Below are positions 10,967 through 20,276 of a stretch of DNA of 51,379 bases, one piece after another (position 1 is the stretch's first letter; every line of letters begins with the position of its first letter). A program made the translations under genes and the position numbers. The notes beneath the pieces are model-generated. The model did no database searches. It saw only the letters and a list, made by a program, of their open reading frames with translations, and was not told where the DNA came from. Origin of the DNA: an uncultured Pelagibacteraceae bacterium (GTDB lineage: Bacteria; Pseudomonadota; Alphaproteobacteria; Pelagibacterales; Pelagibacteraceae); the NCBI GenBank assembly GCA_902634455.1, contig CACPKQ010000008.1, forward strand, positions 1 to 51,379, read 5' to 3'.

Positions 10967-11797
10967 TTACGACAAGTTAATTGGTGGATATTTAATTATA
11001 ATATCGTTCATCCATTCGTTTATTTTTTTAATTCTATTTTCTGGTGATGGATGAGTACTCATAAACTCTGGTGGCGTTTTTCCTTTGTTAGCTTTTTTCA
11101 TTCTTTCCCACACTTTAACAGTTTCGCGTATATCATATCCTGATAAAGAGGAAAAAATTAAACCCAAATAATCTGCTTCACTTTCTTGTTTTCTATTAAA
11201 AGGCATCAAAATTCCCATTTGAGTAAGCAAACCTACGGTATTCATTCCTGTTGTTCTGTTAACTGTAGAAAGTTTGCCGCCAGACAATATATCCGTAACT
11301 TGTGTAACTAGATTAATAGCAACATTTCTGCTAGCTCTTTCATTTGAATGTTTGGCAACAGCGTGAGCAATTTCATGACCCATAACAGAAGCTAATCCGT
11401 TAGCATTTTTTGTTACATCTAAAATCCCGGTATAGACCGCTATTTTACCTCCTGGCATACACCAAGCATTCTTTACTTTCTTTCTATCTATAAGAATATA
11501 TTCCCATTGAAAATTTGTTGTCGGGTCAGGAAGATTTGATTGATAAAAATATTCACTTATAGACTCTTCTATTTTTTTTCCTATTTCTTGAATTTCAGTC
11601 AATCTACTATCTTTAATCAATTTTTTTTTTTCTTTTTCTTTAACTTTTTCATAAATCTGAGCAGCTTGAGCATTTAACTTAGCATCAGATATTAATTTTA
11701 ACTGTTTTCTATCTGTGATTGGTGTTGTAGTACATGAGTTAACTCCAATAGCAACACAGCCACAACCCATAAAATGTAAAAAATTTCTTCTATTCAT
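10967..11797 (-). CDS. M48 family zinc metalloprotease, lipoprotein
   Basis: This is a gluzincin-type protease of the M48/BepA-like class, probably acting on misfolded envelope proteins in the periplasm. The zinc motif is GHEIAHAVAKH (HExxH), with the third ligand in ESEADYLG. The N-terminus MNRRNFLHFMGCGC...GVNSC combines a twin-arginine-like start (RRNFL) with cysteines usable as a lipobox, so it is likely a lipid-anchored protein, possibly Tat-exported (inference). The 276-residue length fits single-domain family members, with no TPR extension. It is convergent with tRNA-Lys and divergent from the DUF502 gene. Confidence 0.9.
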   Translation of the reverse strand: MNRRNFLHFMGCGCVAIGVNSCTTTPITDRKQLKLISDAKLNAQAAQIYEKVKEKEKKKLIKDSRLTEIQEIGKKIEESISEYFYQSNLPDPTTNFQWEYILIDRKKVKNAWCMPGGKIAVYTGILDVTKNANGLASVMGHEIAHAVAKHSNERASRNVAINLVTQVTDILSGGKLSTVNRTTGMNTVGLLTQMGILMPFNRKQESEADYLGLIFSSLSGYDIRETVKVWERMKKANKGKTPPEFMSTHPSPENRIKKINEWMNDIIIKYPPINLS

Positions 11798-11834
11798 ATT
11801 TTAGATAATTTGATAATAATTTAATTGATTCAAA

Positions 11835-12455
11835 ATGGCTAGAATAAAAAGAAAAAGTATTTCTATAATTGCTAGATTAAGAAACTATTTTTTTACTGGA
11901 GTAGTTGTTCTGGTGCCTTTGGGATTTACTTTATATTTAACTTTTTTTTTAGTGTCAATTTCAGGAAATTTGATACCTGAAGAAATTAATCCAAACAATT
12001 ATCTCCCTTTTTCCATACCAGGTTTAGAAATACTTTTATCTGTAATCTTTATAACATTTATTGGCGGATTATCATTGTCATTTATAGGTAAAAAATTTTT
12101 TCAAATTATAAATGATGTTTTAAAAAAAATTCCAATCTTAAGGACAATTTACTCTGCAATCGGTCAAATGACTGAAACATTTACTCAAAATAAAGGCAGA
12201 AAAAAAAGTGTTGTTTTAGTTGAATATCCTCGAAAAGGTAGTTGGGCGGTTGGTTTTGCTACTAAAGAAAATAGTGGTGAAATAACAAAAAAAACAAATA
12301 AAAAATTAATTAATGTATTTGTACCTACTACACCTAATCCTACTAGTGGTTTTTTATTAATGTTTCCCAAAGATGAGGTTAAGTATTTAGATATGTCTTT
12401 TGAAGAAGCTTCAAAGTTTATTGTTTCGGCTGGAACATCAAATCCAAAAAACTAA
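11835..12455 (+). CDS. DUF502 family membrane protein
   Basis: This 206-residue inner-membrane protein belongs to the DUF502 family (PF04367), whose function is unknown. Two helices near the N-terminus (about residues 15-40 and 58-85) lead to the family block KIPILRTIYSAIGQMTETF. A soluble C-terminal domain follows, with VVLVEYPRKGSWAVGFATKE and VFVPTTPNPTSGFLLMFP, all typical of DUF502. The end overlaps the recG stop region by four bases on the opposite strand, so transcription is convergent. Confidence 0.88.
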   Translation: MARIKRKSISIIARLRNYFFTGVVVLVPLGFTLYLTFFLVSISGNLIPEEINPNNYLPFSIPGLEILLSVIFITFIGGLSLSFIGKKFFQIINDVLKKIPILRTIYSAIGQMTETFTQNKGRKKSVVLVEYPRKGSWAVGFATKENSGEITKKTNKKLINVFVPTTPNPTSGFLLMFPKDEVKYLDMSFEEASKFIVSAGTSNPKN

Positions 12456-14494
12456 ACTAAATCATTAATTATCTCTGCTTGATCGTAGAGTTTTATTAAA
12501 GGTAAATATTTTTTTAAATTTTTCTCTTCTTTTTCAATTCTTCTAACTTCCTTTTCAGCAATAATAAATAATTCACTATTTTGTATAGGATCAGCCAATT
12601 TAAAATTCTTAATACCACTTTGTTTAAAACCTAATAGATCACCAAATCCACGCATTCTCATGTCTTCTTCAGAAATAAGAAATCCATCATTAGTTTTTTT
12701 TAATATATTGATTCTTTGTCTAGCAGCATCACTGAGATTTTTTTTAAACATCAATATGCAAGTTGCTTGCTTAGCACCTCTTCCAACTCTACCTCTTAAT
12801 TGATGTAGTTGTGATAAACCAAATTTATTTGAATTTTCGATAATTATTACGTTTGCATTAGGAAAATCAATTCCAACTTCAATTATTGTTGTGGAAACTA
12901 ATATATAAATTTTTTTTTCTAAAAATTTTTTTAATGTATTATTTTTTTCTTCTTTGCTTAAACTGCCATGAATGATAGCTACTTTATTAGGAAATTTTTT
13001 TTTCAAAAATTCATATTTTTTAATAGCAGATTCGTGGTCAATTTTTTTAGACTCTTCGATCAAAGGACAAACCCAAAAAATTTGATTTTCATTCTTAATT
13101 TCATTTTTTACAAAAGATACAACTTCATTAATTTTACTTTCAGGTTTGCTGTAGGTGGTTATATCTTTTCTTATATTTGGTTTTTCCTGAATTAATGATA
13201 AATCCATATCACCATAAATAGTCATAGTAAGAGTTCTTGGTATGGGAGTTGCTGACATTAATAAAATATCGCAATTAGAACCACCTTTATCTGAAAGTTC
13301 TTTTCTCTGCTTAACACCAAACTTATGCTGTTCGTCAATTATAATATAGCCCAAATTTCCGAATTGCATTTTTTTTTGAAAAAGTGAATGTGTACCAAAT
13401 ATCATATTTATTTTTAACTCCTTAGCTTTTTTTTGAATTTCTTTTTTATACTTTGGATCTGTTTTACTTGTTAATAGGTCAATTCTAATTTCTGGAGGAA
13501 AAATTTTTTTTGCCAAAAAATAATGTTGACTGGCCAATATTTCTGTAGGAGCCATTAATGCTACCTGGTATCCTGATTCAATAACATTTAATGCGCTAAT
13601 CAAAGAAACTATTGTCTTTCCGCTGCCAACATCACCTTGCAGTAGTCTAAACATTTTTGAGCTTGAAGATAAATCTAGGTTTATTTTATTTAAAACTTTT
13701 TTTTGATCGTTCGTTAAATCATAATCTAATTTTTCTATCACTGTACGTGAATAATAATTGCTAAATTTTTTTTTATTTTTTTTTATTTTTTTAATTGATT
13801 TTCTAATTTCAGAAAATATTAAAAAAGAAGCTAATATTTCGTCGAATACAAGTCTTTTAAAGAAATTATCTTTATAATTGCCAATATTTTTTGGGTCATG
13901 CAATTTTAATATAGATTTTTTCCACGTTAAATTGTTAAATTTGTTTAAAATTTCTGGATGCAACCATTCATCTAAGTCAGGTAAAGATTCTAAAACATTA
14001 TTTATAATTTTATTGTATTGCTTTTCTGAAATACCTTCTGTTAAGCTATATTTGTTATGAATTTTTTTAATTAAATTGCTTTCTTTAGAAACATAGGTAG
14101 GATTTGTTATTTGATATCTATTTTTAAAATAATTAATTTTACCGCTAATTGTTACATTTTCATTTAATGGTAGTATTTTTCTTATATAACCTTCATAGCT
14201 ATTAAAAAAAACGCAATCTATTTTACCTGTATCATCTTCACAAATAACTTTGTTGGGTAGATTTCTTACTCTTGGAAAAGAATATTTTTTAACAACAATA
14301 TCTATTGTTGAAATTTTACCAATTTGTAATTCATTAATTTTAGATTTAATTGATCTATCAGTAAATGATTGGGGTAGCTTCCAAATTAAATCAAAAAGAT
14401 TATAAATTCCTTTTTTTTTAAGAATATTTGATGTTTTTATTCCTATACCTTTTATTTGTTTTAAATCTTTTAATAAATATTCATATTTGTTCAT
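12452..14494 (-). CDS. recG: ATP-dependent DNA helicase RecG
   Basis: RecG remodels stalled forks and branched recombination intermediates. The 680 residues cover an N-terminal HhH-like and wedge OB region (about 1-190). The superfamily 2 helicase core has Walker A LLQGDVGSGKT, motif II IIIDEQHKFG (DEQH), motif III MSATPIPRTL, and motif VI QLRGRVGRG. The C-terminus includes DMRMRGFGDLLGFKQSG. It starts with MNKYEYLLKDLKQIKGIG. sdhE is divergent, with 32 bases between the starts, also a common alphaproteobacterial pairing. Confidence 0.97.
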   Translation of the reverse strand: MNKYEYLLKDLKQIKGIGIKTSNILKKKGIYNLFDLIWKLPQSFTDRSIKSKINELQIGKISTIDIVVKKYSFPRVRNLPNKVICEDDTGKIDCVFFNSYEGYIRKILPLNENVTISGKINYFKNRYQITNPTYVSKESNLIKKIHNKYSLTEGISEKQYNKIINNVLESLPDLDEWLHPEILNKFNNLTWKKSILKLHDPKNIGNYKDNFFKRLVFDEILASFLIFSEIRKSIKKIKKNKKKFSNYYSRTVIEKLDYDLTNDQKKVLNKINLDLSSSSKMFRLLQGDVGSGKTIVSLISALNVIESGYQVALMAPTEILASQHYFLAKKIFPPEIRIDLLTSKTDPKYKKEIQKKAKELKINMIFGTHSLFQKKMQFGNLGYIIIDEQHKFGVKQRKELSDKGGSNCDILLMSATPIPRTLTMTIYGDMDLSLIQEKPNIRKDITTYSKPESKINEVVSFVKNEIKNENQIFWVCPLIEESKKIDHESAIKKYEFLKKKFPNKVAIIHGSLSKEEKNNTLKKFLEKKIYILVSTTIIEVGIDFPNANVIIIENSNKFGLSQLHQLRGRVGRGAKQATCILMFKKNLSDAARQRINILKKTNDGFLISEEDMRMRGFGDLLGFKQSGIKNFKLADPIQNSELFIIAEKEVRRIEKEEKNLKKYLPLIKLYDQAEIINDLV

Positions 14495-14526
14495 ATTAGT
14501 TTAAAAAGTATATTATATTAAATATC

Positions 14527-14787
14527 ATGTCCTTAAAAATTGAAGAATTAAAAAAAAAAATAATTTACAGATCTTCATATAGAGGAAATAAGGAGATGGA
14601 CATTATACTTAAGTCATTTATCAGAGAATATATAGATAAACTTACAGATGATGAGCTAACAGTTTTATATGACTTTTTAGATATAGACGATGATACTTTG
14701 TATAAATTTAAAAATGGTTTAAAAACCAATCATAAAATACCTAAAAATAGAATCACGCAATTATTTAAAAATTTTAATATAAATTAA
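14527..14787 (+). CDS. sdhE: FAD assembly factor SdhE (succinate dehydrogenase flavinylation)
   Basis: SdhE helps attach FAD covalently to SdhA of succinate dehydrogenase. The 86-residue protein has the family signature YRGNKEMDIIL (RGxxExD) and an acidic middle DELTVLYDFLDIDDDTLY, both typical of the Sdh5/SdhE fold. The start ATG sits 32 bases from the divergent recG start, and the stop is followed five bases later by the convergent tRNA-Ser gene. Confidence 0.92.
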   Translation: MSLKIEELKKKIIYRSSYRGNKEMDIILKSFIREYIDKLTDDELTVLYDFLDIDDDTLYKFKNGLKTNHKIPKNRITQLFKNFNIN

Positions 14788-14792
14788 TATAA

Positions 14793-14882
14793 TGGCGGAA
14801 GGACTGGGATTCGAACCCAGGAAAGAGTTGCCCCTTTGCCGGTTTTCAAGACCGGTGCTTTCAACCGCTCAGCCATCCTTCC
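14793..14882 (-). tRNA. tRNA-Ser (anticodon TGA)
   Basis: Read on the minus strand from 14882, acceptor GGAAGGA pairs with TCCTTCC and is followed by discriminator G and an encoded CCA. The anticodon loop CTTGAAA, between ACCGG and CCGGC-type stem strands, gives TGA. A long variable arm and the T loop TTCGAAT are present, as expected for a class II tRNA. The gene is 90 bases long. Confidence 0.97.
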
Positions 14883-14978
14883 TTAAGTGATTATTTATAA
14901 TGATAATAATTAAATTCAACTAAAAAAAGTGTATAAGTAGTGTAAAATCCAATAATAAAAATTTAATACAATTAGTTA

Positions 14979-15857
14979 ATGAATATAAGTAGATTTAATA
15001 AAGGAATTTTTTTATCAAGTTCGGGATCTTTGTGGTGGGGTCTATTAGGTACTTACTATTTTCAATATATTTCCTTCATCGGTACTTTAGAAGTTGTTGT
15101 TCACAGGTCTATTTGGACTTGTCTTATTTTATTATTAACAACAACTATATTTAATAAATGGTTTTTTTTTAAAAAAATTTTTTTAAATAAAAAAAAAGTA
15201 TTTATTTTAATGATAACAAGTATTCTTATTTTTGGTAATTGGTCAGTGTGGATATATGCTGTTTCAACAAATAGAATTATTGATGCAAGTTTTGGTTATT
15301 TTATTTTTCCAATTATTAGTGTTTTTTTAGGATTTCTTTTTTTAAAAGAAAAATTAAATAAAAAAAGAATTGTTGCTATTACTTTGGTAATAATATCTAC
15401 TTTATATTTATTATTTAATTTCTCTGGCTTACCATGGGTTGGTTTTACTGTTGCTATATTGTGGAGCACATATAACTTGCTTAGAAAAAAGATAAATGTT
15501 GAAACTGATATAGGTTTATTAATAGAAAGTTTATTTATACTACCTATTGCAATAATTTTCTTTTATTTAATAGCTAAATCTAACTTAAGTGATTTTTCAA
15601 TAACAAATCCATCTCTAATGCTTTTAATCTTTTTAGCAGGACCAATGACGGTGATTCCTTTGTTTTTATATGTCAAAGGAGTTGAATTTTCAGGTCTAGG
15701 TCCAACTGGAATGATTTTTTTTATTACACCTACATGTCAATTTTTACTTGGTTTTTTTTACTATAACGAGCCTTTTTCGACTGAAAAGTTGATCGGTTTT
15801 ATTTTAATTTGGTTTGCTGTATTTATTTATTTAAAAGATATTTATGAAAATAATTAA
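14979..15857 (+). CDS. rarD: RarD-like EamA/DMT superfamily transporter
   Basis: This 292-residue inner-membrane protein has about ten predicted helices in two EamA-type halves. The opening KGIFLSSSGSLWWGLLGTYY, with VVVHRSIWT soon after, matches the RarD subfamily (RarD is annotated as chloramphenicol-sensitive protein). The transported substrate is not established; small metabolite efflux is the general family role. The end overlaps the mltB-like start by 14 bases, beginning the long plus-strand run that continues to 23334. The 96-base gap to tRNA-Ser must hold promoters for both. Confidence 0.82.
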   Translation: MNISRFNKGIFLSSSGSLWWGLLGTYYFQYISFIGTLEVVVHRSIWTCLILLLTTTIFNKWFFFKKIFLNKKKVFILMITSILIFGNWSVWIYAVSTNRIIDASFGYFIFPIISVFLGFLFLKEKLNKKRIVAITLVIISTLYLLFNFSGLPWVGFTVAILWSTYNLLRKKINVETDIGLLIESLFILPIAIIFFYLIAKSNLSDFSITNPSLMLLIFLAGPMTVIPLFLYVKGVEFSGLGPTGMIFFITPTCQFLLGFFYYNEPFSTEKLIGFILIWFAVFIYLKDIYENN

Positions 15858-16839
15858 ATTTACCTTAATATTATATTTTATTTTTCTTCAATCTTATGCA
15901 AAATCTAATACTGACTTTAATAATTGGTTAATTTCTTTTAAAAAAACAGCTCTTAAAAAAGGTGTTTCTGAAAAAACTTTTAATAAAGTAATGTCTGGTG
16001 CAGAATTTTTACCAAAAGTTATTGAATATGATCGTCACCAACCTGAATTTTATGAAGATACAATAACATATATAACTAAAAGAACCTCTTCAAAAAAGAT
16101 CACCCAAGGTCTTAAAGTATACAGAAATAATAAAAAATTAATTGATTCAATAGAAAAAGAATTTTCTGTAGAGAAAGAATTATTATTAGCTTTAATGGGA
16201 ATAGAGACTAACTTCGGTAAATATCTTGGAAAAATGGATATAATTTCATCTTTAGCAACTTTGAGTTTTGATAAAAGAAGAAGTAAATTTTTTACAAATG
16301 AGTTGGTAAAAGTTTTGTTATTAATTGATAAAAATATAATTGATCACAATATTCTCTACGGTTCTTGGGCTGGTGCTTTCGGTAATTTTCAATTCATGCC
16401 TTCAACAATAACTTTGTATGCAATCGATTATGATAAAAATAATAAAATTGAATTAAAATCAATTGAAGACTCTTTTGCTTCAGCAGCTAATTATATAAAT
16501 AAAATGGGTTGGAATATGAAAAAACCTTGCTTCATTAAAGTTGAATTAAATAATAATACCCCAAATAATTTATTAAATACTTCAGCAAAAAAAATAAAAA
16601 ATAAAAAAAAACTTAAAAACTTAAAAAAATATATAAAAAAACCTGATGAAATTAACTTAAACAACAATATTAAAGCTGCAATAATTACACCTGATAAAGA
16701 CATTGTTCCTGATGCAAAGTTTCTTAAACCCGCATATATTGTATTTGACAATTATGATTTAATTTTAAAGTGGAATCGTTCTTTAAGATTTGCTCTTGCA
16801 GTTTGTCACTTAAAAAATAAATTTAAAAATGAATTATAA
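15844..16839 (+). CDS. mltB: Lytic murein transglycosylase, MltB family
   Basis: MltB-type enzymes cleave the glycan strands of peptidoglycan to 1,6-anhydro ends in the periplasm. A signal peptide ends around residue 20 (SYAKSN). The core starts with FNNWLISFKKTALKKG and includes YDRHQPEF. The catalytic Glu is in LLALMGIETNFGKY, and WAGAFGNFQFMPST follows, typical of family 3 (GH103). A Lys-rich insert lies around residues 235-265 before the C-terminal segment. There is no lipobox, so it may be soluble. It is coupled to the next gene by an 11-base overlap. Confidence 0.92.
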   Translation: MKIIKFTLILYFIFLQSYAKSNTDFNNWLISFKKTALKKGVSEKTFNKVMSGAEFLPKVIEYDRHQPEFYEDTITYITKRTSSKKITQGLKVYRNNKKLIDSIEKEFSVEKELLLALMGIETNFGKYLGKMDIISSLATLSFDKRRSKFFTNELVKVLLLIDKNIIDHNILYGSWAGAFGNFQFMPSTITLYAIDYDKNNKIELKSIEDSFASAANYINKMGWNMKKPCFIKVELNNNTPNNLLNTSAKKIKNKKKLKNLKKYIKKPDEINLNNNIKAAIITPDKDIVPDAKFLKPAYIVFDNYDLILKWNRSLRFALAVCHLKNKFKNEL

Positions 16840-17578
16840 ATTATTAATTTTTTTTTTATTGGTAATTGCTTGCGCCACACCATCTAAAAAAGTGCAAGAA
16901 GAAATAAAAATTCAAAAGATATTCTCCAACAAGGGTTTTGCTTTATTGTATAGGGATAATATTAATAAAAACAATTTAATATCAAAAAAAATTGAAGAAA
17001 GATCATTAATCATTTTTCAGAAAAATCTTGAAGAAAACACTATTGTTAAAATTACGAACCTTTTAAATAATAAGTATTTGATTGCAACAGTAGGTCCGGA
17101 ATCGAATTATCCTATATTTTATAAAGCTGTATTTTCAAAAAGAATATTTAATGAATTAGAAATTGATCCAAAGGAACCTTATATTGAAATAACTACAGTT
17201 GGTAGTGATGGTACTTTTATTGCAAAAAAAGCAAAAACATTTGAAGAAGAAAAAAAAGTAGCTGATAAAGCTCCTGTTGAAGAGATAACTATTAACAGTT
17301 TAAATAAGAAAGAAAAAAAGAAAGTTGATAAAAAGATAACAAAAAGTAAATTCAGCTATATTATTAAAGTAGGAGATTTTTATTTTAAAAATTCAGCTGA
17401 ATTGATTTTTGATAGAATTAAAAAAGAAACACCCATAAATAAACTTAAAATTATGAAAATTTCAAATAATCAATATAGAGTATATTCTGGTCCATTTAAA
17501 AATTTAAAATCGCTTAAAAAAGCTTTTAATGATATTAGTATAATTGATTTTGAAAATTTAGAAATAATTAAACAATGA
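16829..17578 (+). CDS. rlpA: RlpA-like lipoprotein with C-terminal SPOR domain
   Basis: The N-terminus (LLVIACATPSKK) is a signal peptide with a lipobox Cys at about residue 15. Residues 30-125 resemble a divergent RlpA double-psi beta-barrel (GFALLYRD, then TIVKITNLLNNKYLIATVG and FSKRIFNELEI). Residues 175-249 look like a SPOR domain (FSYIIKVGDFYFKNSAE, then NQYRVYSGPFKNL), which binds denuded glycan strands. The position between mltB and dacC supports a role in cell-wall cleavage or septal binding. Lytic activity is not shown by the sequence. It overlaps dacC by four bases. Confidence 0.8.
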   Translation: MNYKLLIFFLLVIACATPSKKVQEEIKIQKIFSNKGFALLYRDNINKNNLISKKIEERSLIIFQKNLEENTIVKITNLLNNKYLIATVGPESNYPIFYKAVFSKRIFNELEIDPKEPYIEITTVGSDGTFIAKKAKTFEEEKKVADKAPVEEITINSLNKKEKKKVDKKITKSKFSYIIKVGDFYFKNSAELIFDRIKKETPINKLKIMKISNNQYRVYSGPFKNLKSLKKAFNDISIIDFENLEIIKQ

Positions 17579-18729
17579 AGAAAATATTTTTTTACATCAT
17601 TTTAACTATAATTTATTTTAATATTTCCTTGGCAAAAGCTGAGTTCGAAATAAAAGCTAGAACAGCTATTTTACAAGATCATTTATCTGGTAAAATTTTA
17701 TATGAAAAAGATCCTGACATAAAAATTTTTCCTGCATCAATGACAAAAATTATGACATCTATAATTGCTTTTGAACTATTAGAAACTGGGGATTTGAATC
17801 TAGATGATAAATTTTTTGTATCTGAAAATGCATGGAGGTGGTCACAGCAAGGATATTCTTCTATGTTTATTATGGTTAATGATCAAGTTAGTGTAGAGAG
17901 TTTATTAAGAGGTATTATAGTTGCATCTGGTAATGATGCATGTATTGCATTGGCTGAAGGTATTGCAGGTACAGAAGAGGAATTTGCACTAATGATGACT
18001 TCAAAAGCTAAAGAAATCGGAATGAACAACACTAATTTTAGTAATTCATCAGGTATGACTTCTGCATATAATTATTCAACAGTAAGAGATGTTTTGATTA
18101 TGTCGGATTATTTAATTAGGAATTACCCTGAATATTATAAGTACTTTGAAGAAAAAGAATTTACTTGGGAAAGAACTGGTGGTGATCCAATAACACAAGG
18201 TAATAGAAATCCTTTACTCTACAAAAATATTGGTGTGGATGGAATAAAAACTGGCTATCTTGGTGCTGAAAAATATTCCTTAGCTTCTTCAATTAAAAGA
18301 AACGAACGTAGACTGATAGCTGTTGCTAGTGGATTTGAAACTAAAAAAAGTAGATCTAAAGAATCTGCAAAATTACTTACTTGGGGTTTAACTAATTTTG
18401 ACACAATTGAAATAGCTAAAAAAGAAGAACATTTGTTATATTTAGATGTTTGGCTAGGAAAAAAAGATAAGATTTCAGTTCATGTAAATTCTGATATTTA
18501 TAAAACTATACCAAAATCTAGAAAAAAATATTTAAATATTAAAGCAATTTATGAAGGTCCTGTGAATGCTCCAATCAATAAAAATGAAAAAATTGGTAAA
18601 CTATTAATATCCTATAAAGATGATAAAATTGGTGAATACGATCTGTTAGCTTCTGAAAACATAAAAAGACTTAATATTTTTTCAAGACTAATAAAATCAA
18701 TAAATTATCTAATTTGGGGTGATGTCTAA
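17575..18729 (+). CDS. dacC: D-alanyl-D-alanine carboxypeptidase (DacC/DacF type)
   Basis: This low-molecular-weight penicillin-binding protein trims the terminal D-Ala from peptidoglycan pentapeptides in the periplasm. After a signal peptide (about residues 1-22) the three serine peptidase motifs are present: SMTKIM (SxxK), SGNDAC (SxN) and KTGYLG (KTG). A C-terminal beta-rich PBP5-C domain follows. The 384-residue length is typical. It starts inside the end of the RlpA-like gene (ATGA overlap) and its end overlaps tmk. Confidence 0.95.
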   Translation: MKKIFFYIILTIIYFNISLAKAEFEIKARTAILQDHLSGKILYEKDPDIKIFPASMTKIMTSIIAFELLETGDLNLDDKFFVSENAWRWSQQGYSSMFIMVNDQVSVESLLRGIIVASGNDACIALAEGIAGTEEEFALMMTSKAKEIGMNNTNFSNSSGMTSAYNYSTVRDVLIMSDYLIRNYPEYYKYFEEKEFTWERTGGDPITQGNRNPLLYKNIGVDGIKTGYLGAEKYSLASSIKRNERRLIAVASGFETKKSRSKESAKLLTWGLTNFDTIEIAKKEEHLLYLDVWLGKKDKISVHVNSDIYKTIPKSRKKYLNIKAIYEGPVNAPINKNEKIGKLLISYKDDKIGEYDLLASENIKRLNIFSRLIKSINYLIWGDV

Positions 18730-19336
18730 AAAAAAACCACTTATAGTTTTCGAAGGTATAGAAGGAACAGGTAAAACATTGCATATAAATAATATTGCTA
18801 AATTTTTTAAAAAAAAAGGTATTGAATACATTAAAATACGTGAACCAGGGGGTTCGAAAAATTCTGAATCAATAAGAAAAATAATTTTAAATAAAAAATC
18901 AAATTTTAATAAATTAACAGATTTATTTCTTTATTTAGCCGCAAGAAATGAAAATAAAGAAGAAATAATTCATAAAAATTATAAAAAAAAAATTATTTTA
19001 ATTGATAGATTTACAGATTCAACTTTAGCCTATCAACATTATGGAATGGGAATAAATAAAAAACTAATTATCTTGCTAAACAAAACTATTTTAAAAAAAA
19101 TAAAACCTGATTTTACATTTTTGTATACTATTAATCGTAAAAATTTACTTAATAGATTGCGAAAAAGAGTTAATAAAAATAGATATGATAAGTTTAAATA
19201 TGAATTTTATAATAAAGTACAAAAAGGTTTTATCAACCTATCTAAAAATAAAAAAAAATATTTAATAATTGATTCAAATAATGAAATTGCAGAAAACAAA
19301 AAAATAATTTTAAATAAAATTAAAAAAATTATATAA
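18722..19336 (+). CDS. tmk: Thymidylate kinase
   Basis: Tmk phosphorylates dTMP to dTDP for DNA synthesis. The P-loop FEGIEGTGKT is at the N-terminus. IREPGGS is the dTMP-binding loop, and IDRFTDSTLAYQHYG is the DRY/DR motif region. The 204-residue length is normal. I use ATG at 18722 (MSKKKPLIVFEG); a GTG immediately upstream at 18719 would add one residue. The gene overlaps the end of dacC by 8 bases and precedes holB by one base, the conserved alphaproteobacterial dacC-tmk-holB-metG order. Confidence 0.95.
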   Translation: MSKKKPLIVFEGIEGTGKTLHINNIAKFFKKKGIEYIKIREPGGSKNSESIRKIILNKKSNFNKLTDLFLYLAARNENKEEIIHKNYKKKIILIDRFTDSTLAYQHYGMGINKKLIILLNKTILKKIKPDFTFLYTINRKNLLNRLRKRVNKNRYDKFKYEFYNKVQKGFINLSKNKKKYLIIDSNNEIAENKKIILNKIKKII

Positions 19337-19337
19337 A

Positions 19338-20276
19338 ATGGAATTACACCCAAATAATCAAATTAAACTTTATGGTTTCAATGAAACATTTGAATTGTTA
19401 AAAAATTTATTTGATCAAAAAAAAATACCAAATAAAATATTATTTTCAGGACAAAAGGGTATAGGCAAAGCTACATTTGCCTATCATTTGTCTAATTATA
19501 TTTTTTCAAAAAATGAAAAATATCCATACAAAATTACCGAATATCAAATTGATACAAATAATAGATCATTCAATTTTGTAATAAATAATTCACATCCTAA
19601 TTTCTTTTTAATTGATCTAAAGGATGGAAAAAAAAATATCGAAATTTCTCAAATTAGAGAAATGATAAACTATACAAACAAATCTTCTTTTAATTCTAAC
19701 GATAAAATTATCATCATTGATAATGTTGAATTTTTAAATACAAATTCGGTAAATGCCTTACTCAAAGTTTTAGAAGAACCTAATGAAAAAATTATTTTTT
19801 TTTTGATACATGATAACCAAAAAAAAATAAGCTCTACATTAAAATCAAGATGTATTGAATTTAATTTGCATTTATCAAATTCTATTAAAAAAAAAATAAT
19901 TGATTCTTTAACTGAAGAAAATTTCTATAACTCATTAAGTAATGATTTTAAAAATTACTATATTTCACCTGGTCAATACATTAATTTATACTATTATTGC
20001 CAAAACAATAACCTAGATTTTAAAAATATTGATATAGGTGTTTTTTTAAAAGATTTAATATTAAATTATCAAATTAAAAAGAGTAGTTTTCTAAGAGAAA
20101 ATTTAATTCAATATATTGAATTTTTTTTTGCGAAAAAATTTAATACCCATGAATCTAAAAATGATACACATAATCTATATAAAAAGTTTATAGAAAAAAT
20201 ATATAATATAAAAAAATATAATTTAGACCTAGAAACTTTATTAATTGAAATTAATTCTGAATTAATTAATGAATAA
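19338..20276 (+). CDS. holB: DNA polymerase III delta' subunit
   Basis: Delta' is the stator of the clamp-loader complex that places the sliding clamp on DNA. Visible are a P-loop-like GQKGIGKATFAYHL, a Walker-B-region IIIIDNVEFLN, NALLKVLEEPNEKIIFFLI, and the SRC motif in LKSRCIEFNL. The Cys cluster that forms a zinc module in E. coli delta' is absent. The C-terminal third is highly divergent and Asn/Lys rich. The length is 312 residues. Identity is firm from the SRC motif, the EEP block and the tmk-holB-metG context. It overlaps metG by 8 bases. Confidence 0.92.
   Translation: MELHPNNQIKLYGFNETFELLKNLFDQKKIPNKILFSGQKGIGKATFAYHLSNYIFSKNEKYPYKITEYQIDTNNRSFNFVINNSHPNFFLIDLKDGKKNIEISQIREMINYTNKSSFNSNDKIIIIDNVEFLNTNSVNALLKVLEEPNEKIIFFLIHDNQKKISSTLKSRCIEFNLHLSNSIKKKIIDSLTEENFYNSLSNDFKNYYISPGQYINLYYYCQNNNLDFKNIDIGVFLKDLILNYQIKKSSFLRENLIQYIEFFFAKKFNTHESKNDTHNLYKKFIEKIYNIKKYNLDLETLLIEINSELINE

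Noticed and set aside
12968-13195. 75-residue frame on the strand opposite recG
   Set aside because: Shadow of the AT-rich recG coding sequence, Phe/Asn-rich with no domain.
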